Source: Larix sibirica | Lineage: Eukaryota > Streptophyta > Pinopsida > Pinales > Pinaceae | Assembly (NCBI GenBank): GCA_004151065.3 | Contig: NWUY0300006393.1 | Coordinates: 14,233-37,703 of the forward strand | DNA length: 23,471 bases | Direction of reading: 5' to 3' | Shown: positions 9,075 through 17,389 of the stretch, piece after piece | How positions within the stretch are numbered: the first letter of the stretch is position 1 | Layout: each line of letters starts with the position of its first letter | Position numbers and translations under genes: made by a program | The notes under the pieces: model-generated | Database searches by the model: none | What the model was told of the DNA's origin: nothing | The model's input: only the letters and a program-made list of their open reading frames with translations

Positions 9075-9083
9075 TTATAAAAT
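9075..9083 (+). promoter_or_regulatory. Putative TATA box of the phytocyanin gene
   Basis: TTATAAAAT lies about 120 bp upstream of the ATG at 9202. This would put the transcription start near 9105 and give a 5' UTR of roughly 95 bases. The spacing is normal for plant genes. There is no independent proof of use. Confidence 0.4.
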
Positions 9084-9201
9084 GAAAAGTAAGAACAAAT
9101 TAGATGAAGTTGGTTCTCAGCATTTCTGTACCAAACAAAACAGGCCAAGGTGAAGCCTAGTTCAGATTCAGCTGCTGCTAGTTTCAGAACATTAGTACAG
9201 G

Positions 9202-9379
9202 ATGAAGAGGAGCTCGTTGCTGCATCTGATCATGCTGCTTTCATTGGCAGCCATAATGATGAATGTAGATTTATGTTCAGCAGTGGAACACGTGGTGGGA
9301 GACGATAGAGGATGGGCTCCTCACTCAGACTTCCATGGATGGGCTTCTCGCAAAACCTTCCGTGTTGGAGACAATCTCT
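9202..9379 (+). CDS. Phytocyanin exon 1 (signal peptide and domain start)
   Basis: 178 bases: 59 codons plus the first base of codon 60. The ATG at 9202 is chosen because it gives a canonical signal peptide (KRSS then a Leu/Ala/Met-rich core) and no upstream in-frame ATG produces a better one. Reading through the GT would add only a short unrelated tail to a stop at 9484-9486, which does not resemble the family. Confidence 0.88.
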
Positions 9380-11927
9380 GTAAGTATTACTATGATTTTA
9401 TTTCTTTATTTTCAAAGGAAACTTCACAGGGAAAAGTTAGGACACTATTTCACACTCAGTCCTTACCATCAGGCAGTGAGTGTTGATTACAGCTACTAAA
9501 ACTATTCCTAGCTCAACTATTTCATCCTGTGATTCCATTAGGAAAACTTTTTTTTTTTAAAGAAAACTTGACAGAGAAAAGTTAAGACACTATTTCATAC
9601 TTAGTCTCAGTCAGTCAGTGAGTCTATAAGGGGTCCAATTTGGAGTGCTCGGCGATCTGGGTAGTTTTAAAATTGGGCAATTAGTCTAGAACAGGCCATC
9701 TCAATTGCTAAAATTACAAAATTGCGAAAATAACATTTTCCAGCAAGAATTTTAACGAGTTTTTATCCCAAAATCACAGAAAAGCTGGGCGTTTTGGTTG
9801 TCTTTTATCCTANCCTATTCCTAGCTCAACTATTTCATCCTGTGATTCTGTGATTCCATTAGGAAAACTTTTTTTTTTTAAAGAAAACTTGACAGAGAAA
9901 AGTTAGGACACTATTTCATACTGAGTCTCAGTCGGTCAGTGAGTCTATAAGGGCTAACTAAAACGTCTCGATTTGCCGGAATTGGGCAGAGTAATTCTTT
10001 GCAAAATCTCAATTTGGAGTGCTTTGAGATCTGGGTAGTTTTAAAATTGGGCAATTAGTCTAGAACAGGCCATCCCAATTGCTAAAATTACGAAAATTAC
10101 ATTTTCCAGCAAGAATTTTAACAGTTTTTATCCCAAAATCACTGAAAAGCTGGGCGTTTTGGTTGTCTTTTATCCTACGCGGAATATAGCTACTAAAACT
10201 AGTCAGTGAGGGTTGAATATAGTTACTAAAACTATTCCTAATTCAATTGTTTCATTTTTCATGTTAGTATATGAATTTAGAAAGTCTATATTGAATTTCA
10301 CTTTCACCCTCTTTGTTACAGTACAGATCTTTTTAGTTTTCTAACTAGTCAAAACTATGGTAAGTTAGGAATGCTTCACTTTAAGCTTTTTAACATAGAA
10401 GTAAGATTTTAAACCAAAAACTCAGATAATTTATTTCTTTTCCTCTCTGGAAAAACCAGGTTACAATCATCATCCTCAATAGCCCATTATCATTGATTCA
10501 TAAGTAATAGTATTAAACATGAGGAGGAGCCCATTATCATTGATTCATAAGTAATAGTATTAAACATGAGTGTATGATTCATAATCTTTTTTTTACATGT
10601 GGTTCACAAACTCCCATCAAGTGAGGTCTTTATATAGTAATGTATAGTCATTCAGGGATTTGACCTTGAAACCTTCTGCTCACAACTTACAGCACTCAAC
10701 TACTTAACCACTTGATCTAGCCCACCAAGATGAATGATTCATAATCTATGCATTCAGTATTGATAATTCCTGTTGCAGGGTTTGCGTATGCCTCCGGAGA
10801 TCAGAGCGTGATAGAGTTGAAGAGCAAAGAAGACTGGGAGGCGTGTGATATCAGCAATCCAATTAGAATCTACAATAGAGGGATTGATACAGTCCCCCTT
10901 GTTAATGTTGGCACAAGATATTTCAGTAGCAGAAAAGTGGAGGATTGTCAAAATGGCATGAAGCTCCGCATCAATGTCGATGCAGCCCCCTTATCATCTG
11001 AATCTGACGATGGGATATTAGGCAATTTAATCAGCAGTGATAATTTGCAGAAAATAGGAGAATGGTCTCTTTCTTGGCCTGCAGTTGAGGAATTTTCAAC
11101 ATTGATGGGTAGAGTGAAGGGCGTTGCTGAAGCTCCAACTTCTGGTTCTCCTCCTACGTTTTCAACTCAATCAGTGTTTTCTTCCATTCTTCTAAGCTTC
11201 TTNTCATTGATTCATAAGTAATAGTATTAAACATGAGTGTATGATTCATAATCTTTTTTTTACATGTGGTTCACAAACTCCCATCAAGTGAGGTCTTTAT
11301 ATAGTAATGTATAGTCATTCAGGGATTTGACCTTGAGACCTTCTGCTCACAACTTACAGCACTCAACTACTTAACCACTTGATCTAGCCCACCAAGATGA
11401 ATGATTCATAATCTATGCATTCAGTATTGATAATTCCTGTTGCAGGGTTTGCGTATGCCTCCGGAGATCAGAGCGTGATAGAGTTGAAGAGCAAAGAAGA
11501 CTGGGAGGCGTGTGATATCAGCAATCCAATTAGAATCTACAATAGAGGGATTGATACAGTCCCCCTTGTTAATGTTGGCACAAGATATTTCAGTACCAGA
11601 AAAGTGGAGGATTGTCAAAATGGCATGAAGCTCCGCATCAATGTCGATGCAGCCCCCTTATCATCTGAATCTGACGATGGGATATTAGGCAATTTAATCA
11701 GCAGTGATAATTTGCAGAAAATAGGAGAATGGTCTCTTTCTTGGCCTGCAATTGAGGAATTTTCAACATTGATGGGTAGAGTGAAGGGCGTTGCTGAAGC
11801 TCCAACTTCTGGTTCTCCTCCTACGTTTTCAACTCAATCAGTGTTTTCTTCCATTCTTCTAAGCTTCTTGTCCTTTTGCTGCATTAATATTCTCATCACC
11901 AGCTTTTATGGTTGTTATATTCTGTAA
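9202..11927 (+). CDS. Early-nodulin-like phytocyanin, join(9202..9379,11446..11927)
   Basis: Secreted, probably membrane-anchored member of the blue-copper (phytocyanin) family; non-copper ENODL proteins are thought to act at the plasma membrane/cell-wall interface. Residues 1-27 form a signal peptide with a hydrophobic core and likely cleavage after CSA. The domain starts VGDDRGW and FRVGDNLWFAY, with the intron splitting the Trp60 codon (T|GG) at the position typical of the family. Splice sites are CT|GTAAGT at 9380 and TTGCAG before 11446. Disulfide cysteines are Cys82 and Cys116. Copper ligand positions are Gln68/Ser69 (normally His), Thr110 (Cys), Asp115 (His) and Met120, so copper binding is unlikely. 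A 45-residue linker with PTSGSPP precedes a hydrophobic tail (about 193-219) that suggests a GPI signal. Total is 219 residues. I chose the second exon copy because the first is cut by an N. Confidence 0.85.
9502..10177. repeat. Direct duplication abutting the N at 9813
   Basis: Left copy 9502-9812 and right copy 9815-10177 are homologous. The left copy ends TTTTATCCTA exactly at the N; the right copy starts within two bases of the N and carries the same TTTTATCCTA (ending at 10177) onward into new sequence. They differ by substitutions, an 8-bp TGTGATTC duplication (right copy only) and about 55 bp present only on the right near 9950-10008. The arrangement is that of two overlapping contigs joined by a one-base gap, with indel differences suggesting two haplotypes. 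Confidence 0.85.
10481..10570. repeat. Tandem repeat, 43-bp unit, two copies
   Basis: AGCCCATTATCATTGATTCA... to AACATGAG occurs at 10481-10523 and identically at 10528-10570, a 47-bp period. Perfect identity means it is very recent or another local assembly effect. Part of the second unit also starts the larger duplication (10537 = 11204). Confidence 0.85.
10588..10733 (-). mobile_element. tRNA-derived SINE with target-site duplication, copy 1
   Basis: The minus strand carries an A-box-like TAGATCAAGTGGTTAAGTAG (10719-10700) and a B-box-like GGTCAAATCCC (10665-10655), and ends in a short A run (T8 on the plus strand at 10587-10594). Perfect 14-bp direct repeats ATGATTCATAATCT flank it at 10574-10587 and 10734-10747. 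The body is about 146 bp, a normal length for plant SINEs. The right duplication ends 31 bp before the exon-2 acceptor. Confidence 0.82.
10779..11202 (+). pseudogene. Truncated first copy of phytocyanin exon 2
   Basis: It carries the same acceptor (TTGCAG|GG) and reading frame as 11446-11927 but breaks at the N at 11203 after ...SSILLSF, losing the last 20 or so residues and the stop. It encodes Ser at position 110 and Val at 162, where the second copy has Thr and Ile. It is most likely an assembly duplicate of the single real exon. If it were real, it would be a non-functional 3'-truncated exon. Confidence 0.8.
11255..11400 (-). mobile_element. tRNA-derived SINE, copy 2 (same insertion, duplicated)
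   Basis: This is the same SINE as at 10588-10733, with identical flanking duplications at 11241-11254 and 11401-11414, and one base change (11337). Because insertion site and target-site duplications are identical, it is a copy of the locus and not an independent insertion. Confidence 0.85.
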
Positions 11928-12142
11928 CTCTTATTAACCCTCCTTTTCACATTCAGAAGAATACTATCAAATATCTCAACGTCTGTTTGTTTTCATGTAA
12001 TCCCAGAAAAGTTGAATGTAGTTCCAAACTCTTCCATAGCTATTTCACAAGCTTTTTATCCATTGTGATGCCCTTACCTTCTGCACTGTGGAATTGGTCT
12101 GCACTGTGGAAGCACAAATTGAGCAAAGGATATGTGTAATAT

Positions 12143-12148
12143 AATAAA
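12143..12148 (+). terminator. Polyadenylation signal of the phytocyanin gene
   Basis: AATAAA lies 216 bp after the stop codon at 11925-11927, followed by T-rich sequence (TTTTCTGTCATG, TTTCTTTTCTTG). The region 11928 to about 12170 would be the 3' UTR. Plant signals are loose, so the exact cleavage site is not determined. Confidence 0.55.
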
Positions 12149-12170
12149 AGGTCCCTATGTTTTCTGTCAT

Positions 12171-13225
12171 GTAATATGCTTTCTTTTCTTGTGAAAATAT
12201 GCCAACAAGGTATCTAACTTGCAGTGGAGCAATCTATTTCCAAAAATGGTATTTTTGAAAAATTGAATATAAATATAGAAAGAGAAAAATAAGAAAAAAA
12301 TACTTTAAATAAATTTTATTATTATTATTTTTTCAAGTTTCTATTTTGTTTTATTACAGAATTAGAATTTGTTACAATTTTCTTAATTATGAATAAACTT
12401 TATATTTTAAATGTAGAGTTAAAAAATTAGAGAATATTATATAAATTTTAAAAGTTAAAATGATATTTTCAATTTAAATAATTCAAAATGAATATTTACT
12501 CAAATTTTTATGATATAAAATAATTTATTTGAACATTTGCCAAAATTAAATAAAATTTATAATTTGAATGTTTTAACAAGAATATTTTACAATTTTTATT
12601 TCATGAATGAGTAATGTGATTAGAAAAGGTTTTTACACTTTTATATATGTGTGGGGGGATCTTTAAAATTTTCTTTATCAAATTGAGAGACTGATATTCG
12701 TCGTGGCACAAGGCCACACCAATCATTAAGAATTGGATCATGAAGAATTGGAACATGAAGAAAGTAAACATGTTACAAAGTGGGGTTTGAATTTGGGCAC
12801 GAGAAGGGAGGATAAGAGTTTCCCTCTCAACCTCTCAAGCTACACCTAATTCACAAGACACAAAGCTAAGGACCATAATGTGACATAATCCACCTAAGAA
12901 TTTATCCAATATTTAAAGAAAAATACTTACACAAAACTCCAACATAATCAAAAGATTACATATCATTAATCAAAACAAATCTATAAAAAAAATTCATTAA
13001 ACCAAAGATTTATATGATGTTTATTTTAAAAAGATCATTCTAAACATTACATAGTCTATACCCTAGTTTCATAAAAGAACAATTACAACTAAAACACCAT
13101 GAACAACAAAGTACAACATGAAAGTACATAATCAAAGAATGTGGAGATGAACACGAAGAAGAATGATGTAATGGAAATGTATGGATAAAAGAGGAAAGAT
13201 GAAGTATAATGAATATATCAATTTC
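12171..13225. other. AT-rich intergenic region
   Basis: Very AT-rich, especially 12240-12600, with no long open frame and no recognised element. A minus-strand 65-codon frame at 13040-13237 has no recognisable motif. A short imperfect repeat (GAATTGGATCATGAAGAATTGGAACATGAA) lies near 12731-12760. Confidence 0.5.
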
Positions 13226-13285
13226 AGAATGAAGCATTTCTTATTGCATGTGATTAGAATGAGGCATTTCTTATTGCATGTGATT
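13226..13285. repeat. 30-bp tandem repeat, two copies
   Basis: AGAATGAAGCATTTCTTATT... at 13226-13255 is followed directly by AGAATGAGGCATTTCTTATT... at 13256-13285, with a single mismatch. Confidence 0.88.
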
Positions 13286-13339
13286 ATTTATGACCCTTTT
13301 GACCATCTCAAAAATCATATTTTTATTATGTACTTCTTG

Positions 13340-13433
13340 CTTGGTGTCACTTAATAAGATGCTAAAAGATTAGAAAAAAAAAGTGTCTTGGTGTCACTTA
13401 ATAAGATGTTAAAAGATTAGAAAAAAAAGAAAA
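13340..13433. repeat. 47-bp tandem repeat, two copies
   Basis: CTTGGTGTCACTTAATAAGA... starts at 13340 and again at 13387. Each copy ends in AAAGATTAG plus an A run of 8-9 bases. There is one substitution (GCTAAAAG / GTTAAAAG). Confidence 0.88.
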
Positions 13434-13837
13434 TAGTATATGAGAGTTTTCCAATATTCACACATTCACACATGCTCTCCTCTTTTTCTTCCTTATGTAA
13501 TTGTCTCAGCTTTATAGAACATTAGTCTTTTGATTGAGACACTACATGATTTATTTTTTGTATTTATATATTTTTTCACATAATCAAAATATTATTTTTA
13601 AAATAATACATTATTTTCATTTAGATATTCAACTGTATGGATATATTATAACTTACATTAATATTTGTATATTGAACTATTGCTTACTAGAAATATCAAA
13701 TAATTATATCTCTCTCATTTTGGAAATAGCATGAAACAAGGTATTGATTTTTATGATTCCATCAATCCAGATAGGTAAATAAATGGTTCTTCAATTTTGG
13801 TTCATTGATCCATTTCAATTATAGTTAACCTTGTTGA
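13434..13837. other. AT-rich region, no gene
   Basis: The plus-strand frame at 13534-13734 (66 codons) is rich in Ile, Tyr and Phe, as expected from translating AT-rich DNA, and shows no motif. Nothing else was recognised. Confidence 0.45.
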
Positions 13838-14332
13838 TTTTAGTCATTATCAAGAATTATAAAAACATGCTATAATAACATTTAGAAAATAAAAAGAGAA
13901 CTGATCAACAATTATCTAGTGTGAGGTTACAACATTAACATAAAAAAAAAATCAAGAAAATAAAATACAAAAGGTAAAAGAGCCAAGACTTATAATAATA
14001 AAATCCCTACAGTGTGTAATGTAAATATCCCTATTAAATTAAAACCTATAGAAACCTTCAAGCACAAATATGTGTAGCCTGTAGANTTTTAGTCATTATC
14101 AAGAATTATAAAAACATGCTATAATAACATTTAGAAAATAAAAAGAGAAATGATCAACAATTATCTAGTGTGAGGTTACAACATTAACATAAAAAAAATC
14201 AAGAAAGTAAAATACAAAAGGTGAAAGAGCCAAGACTTATAATAATAAAATCCCTACAATGTGTAATGTAAATATCCCTATTAAATTAAAACCTACAGAA
14301 ACCTTCAAGCACAAATATGTGTAGCCTGTAGA
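13838..14332. repeat. Direct duplication abutting the N at 14086
   Basis: Left copy 13838-14085 and right copy 14087-14332 both start TTTTAGTCATTATCAAGAAT and run to GTAGCCTGTAGA. The left copy ends at the N and the right starts just after it. Differences are a few substitutions (for example GAACTGATC/GAAATGATC) and A-run length. The join falls at the start of the 33-bp tandem repeat at 14298-14389, which would explain why assembly broke there. Confidence 0.88.
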
Positions 14333-14389
14333 AACCTTCAAGCACAAATATGTGTAGCCTGTAGAAACCTTCAAGCACAAATATGTGTA
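14298..14389. repeat. 33-bp tandem repeat, 2.8 copies
   Basis: Units starting GAAACCTTCAAGCACAAATA occur at 14298, 14331 and 14364; the last is cut after 26 bp. They are identical where they overlap. Before the N at 14086 only one unit is present. Confidence 0.9.
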
Positions 14390-14570
14390 ATGATCCATAA
14401 TGAGTAACCCTATATTAAGCCACCTTACACAAATCTCCTATGGAGTTGGCGTTGTATAAAAACACTACATTATGACACCTTAATGGATGATCCACACTAA
14501 TAAAATATGAATCTAATCAGTAATTATGATTGTCTTTATATTTCTACAATGATAAAAATGGGTACCCATT

Positions 14571-14825
14571 TTTGTAATTTTAACGAAGCATTCAATGTTG
14601 GACTTCATTATAAATAGAGAGATAAGAATGTAACACGAATTATGAAATTTGACACCCATTCATTGTTTATGTTTGTAATTTTAGTCAAGCATTCAATGTT
14701 CACTTTCATACTATATAGATGAGTGTAACAAGAATGGAAAACTTGAGTATCAATGTATTGTTTATCCTTATAACTTTAATGAAGCCTTCAATGCCGGTAT
14801 TTGTTCTATAGAGAGATAGCAAGGG
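14571..14825. repeat. Diverged ~100-bp tandem repeat, three copies
   Basis: Units start near 14571, 14672 and 14768. Each has T(T/A)(G/A)TAA(T/C)TTTA.(C/T).AAGC.TTCAATG, then a TATA.A.AGA-type block (TATAAATAGAGAG, TATATAGATGAG, TATAGAGAGATAG), and the first two end in CAATGTATTG/CATTCATTG-TTTAT. The third is partial. The copies differ considerably, so the array is old. Confidence 0.7.
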
Positions 14826-15177
14826 ATGCAATTTTTTTTATAATGCTCAGTGCTTCCCGTTCTTGATATTATATTCCATATATGTAAAGCTATACAATAT
14901 TGCATGTCAAGTGAAGTCAATGGAGTATAATTCTACTCACCGATCTTTCATTTTCACAAAGGGATCACATCAATCGTGCATGTCCTTGAATCTTTATATT
15001 TATATTGTGTGTGGAATTTTGGTGTGTGAGTGGACAAAAAGGAATTTTCTAGTTGGTTATTGAGTTAAGGTAGACAAATAATTGAGTGAACAAGAAATCA
15101 ATGTTATCAATTATATCACTTAAGCATGCAGATTAACTAAACATCCATTCAAACATGAATTCCAATGTATAAGACAA
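14826..15177. other. Unassigned region
   Basis: A plus-strand 66-codon frame (14863-15063) has no recognisable domain and no splice or start context that convinces. No repeat was recognised. Confidence 0.35.
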
Positions 15178-15205
15178 TTTTTTTTTTTTTTTTTTTGGGG
15201 GGGGG
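15178..15205. repeat. T19-G9 homopolymer junction
   Basis: Nineteen T are followed directly by nine G, then TGTTAAAG. Homopolymers this long are prone to sequencing error, so the exact lengths should be treated with caution. An open frame runs through it (15165-15428), but its poly-Phe/Gly start makes it unlikely to be a protein. Confidence 0.85.
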
Positions 15206-17294
15206 TGTTAAAGATCAAAAGTTCTTATTAACCAATGGAAAGAAAATGGAACATGGAGGATATCACTTCAGGGAATATTATAGAAATGATCTCAAAGCTC
15301 TCTCTATGGTGGGTTTTTTTCCATCTAATAAGATCTCTCTAATTCGGGTGCACTTTCCCATATGCAACTTTGGAGATAAACATGGGCATCTTGAGGCTAT
15401 GAAAACTCAACAAATGAATGGTGAATGAACAAAAAGGGATTTTCAAACTTTAGCGCAATATTGACAACATAATGTCAGTACAAAACTAACATCTTCTAAA
15501 GGTGGAGGATGGAGCTTTCATTTATAAAGTTTCATGGAGGTGAAATGGAAGGAAATGGAGTCGAGAGTCAAACCTTGGCTCATGCCTCACCCATGTGATT
15601 TCATTTAAGTTAAGGATGACCTTGTACCATGCAATTCATGAGGAGGTTCCACTATCATGGAATTCCCTTCATTTACCAATCTCTTGAAGTGAATTCAAGT
15701 GAATTCAATGAGTTGTAGAATTGGCATGAATTACACCACTACAAACATTGCACAACTATTAAAAGATTTTATGCATAGTTGCATGCCTGACGAACTGAGG
15801 GTTCATGGGATCATAGGTACATTAGGTGGGGTTAGTGTTGATTTATGGGATCATAGCTAACTAGCATCACTTAAGTGTCACATGTGGATATAATTAGTTT
15901 GATAATAGATGCTCCCAAATGTGTATGGTTAAGAGTGCATCAGATAGCCAAAATACACCATCTATTTGTTACAAGCACCGAGAAAGAGATATCTTGATTA
16001 ACTAGAGAGGGAACCCGAACCAAGTGAGAAATGAGTCCCTTGGAAAAAAAACTATAAGTTGATACATATATACAACCACTTTACAATTAGGGTGGGGATA
16101 TACATGTTCATGAAATAGTCAATTCAAGCACAATATGGGACCATGGATTGTGGTGCTAGGTCATGATACATCTAAATTGAATGTGTAATGGAACAATGTT
16201 TCACTTAAGGGAAAACAACTACAGTAAAGGAGGCCCACTAAAGTGGATTAGAGAACATGTTGATCTCTTGACTATATGTAAGCTCAAATTGGAGGCCCAT
16301 AACAAATGCTAAAATGGAGAAAAACATGTCCATGGTCTTCCACTAGGTCTAGAACACTACCACCATCAAGTATGAATCTTCACATTGTGATAATGAGTTG
16401 TGGTAGAGCATGGGGATGTGATAATGAGTTATTGTGGAGAATGGGAGAAACCATTTGGTTAGTAATCAATAATGGTAACCATTACCAAAAGTAGGGTATC
16501 CCACTAATGATGATAATGGGTACCAAGGTACTAGTACAAAACCATGTGGTGTGAACATATGTTTTGAATTTGAACATCGAAGGGAACCATGTAGTCAGGT
16601 ATCAATGATGTGTATTCACTATTTCCTATGAGGTAAACCACCAATGATGAAAATGACTAATGATGGTAATGGGCCTTTAAGTCAACCCCATATTGGAAAT
16701 GCATTTTGGTCTATAGGGACAAATCAGTTGGAGAAAAGGAAATGATGATTTGCTATAAACTAACATGAGGTACAATGGACATTGCTAGATTAAATTGAAA
16801 TTGGATTGGACACGATGGGATAAGGCAATGATGCAAGATAGTACTTCCCTTAATAGGAGCATAAATTATGGTTGACCTAGGTAGTGACCATAAACCCTAA
16901 TGAGATAACACAACTAGATGTCAATGTGGAGTTTGGGCATGACTAGTAATGTTGAATGTGTAGTAGATACCATGTAAATAAATGAAACCTATCAACATGA
17001 GGAGACTCATGGATTAGAGTGACAAGGTCAAATGGATGATAAGTATAAATCTTAGGGATCACAACAAGTACGTTGACAAGATGGTGAGAGTGGGATTTAA
17101 AAACAATGGGATCTATTTGAATGGATAGACATGGGTGACTAAATACTAATACTAATAATAATATATTTTTAAGGTGACAATCAAGCCAAACACCAAATTT
17201 ATGCATGATACTCATTTGTGGGACAAGAAACACCCTTCATGCAATAATTTAATTGCTTTAGTCTATGAAGGTGTACATACCCTGTCCCATTCTA
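15206..17294. other. Degenerate repeat-like region, no gene recognised
   Basis: No open frame exceeds about 96 codons and none shows known motifs (longest is minus 16943-17233). Short direct repeats occur, such as GTGATAATGAGTT at about 16387 and 16418 and several variants of TGATGGTAATGGG between 16470 and 16680. It may be the internal part of an old element whose LTR lies at 19115-19620, but no protease, RT or integrase motif was seen on either strand. Confidence 0.4.
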
Positions 17295-17348
17295 GATTTG
17301 AATTTGTGACCTCCAAGGAGGAAATACAGTGTTCTTAACCATTAGGCA
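17295..17348 (-). mobile_element. tRNA-derived SINE-like head
   Basis: The minus strand has TGCCTAATGGTTAAGAAC (17348-17331) as A box and GGTCACAAATTCAAATC (17311-17295) as B box, about 30 bp apart. The body probably extends to about 17240 on the left and 17385 on the right. It is a different family, or far diverged, from the intronic SINE. No target-site duplication was found. Confidence 0.55.
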
Positions 17349-17389
17349 CACTCAATCTATACAAATGCTCCAAACAAGGGTCGCATTGA

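Larger units (their letters stand above)
9380..10778 (+). other. Intron 1 (apparent length inflated by assembly)
   Basis: It starts GTAAGT and ends TTCCTGTTGCAG when measured to the first exon-2 copy. If the second copy is used, the intron ends at 11445. It contains the N-flanked duplication at 9502-10177, the 47-bp-period tandem repeat at 10481-10570 and a SINE at 10588-10733. Removing the overlap at 9813 would leave a true intron of about 1.1 kb. Confidence 0.7.
10537..11869. repeat. 666-bp duplication across the N at 11203, containing exon 2
   Basis: 10537-11202 and 11204-11869 align without gaps at an offset of 667. I found three differences: 10670 A / 11337 G (in the SINE), 10929 G / 11596 C (Ser/Thr) and 11084 G / 11751 A (Val/Ile). 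That is about 99.5% identity. The left copy ends exactly at the N and the right copy starts exactly after it. A tandem exon duplication is possible, but the join geometry argues for an unmerged contig overlap with allelic differences. Confidence 0.92.

Noticed and set aside
9380-9486. Single-exon 94-residue phytocyanin ending at 9486
   Set aside because: Reading past GTAAGT gives a tail without similarity to the family, while splicing to 10779 or 11446 restores a complete domain in frame with a Trp codon across the junction.
14298-14389. CRISPR-like array
   Set aside because: The 33-bp units are directly adjacent without spacers, and the sequence is plant nuclear DNA; this is a simple tandem repeat.
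15165-15428. Plus-strand frame of 87 codons with poly-Phe and Gly start
   Set aside because: The beginning is the T19G9 run; the remainder shows no known domain.
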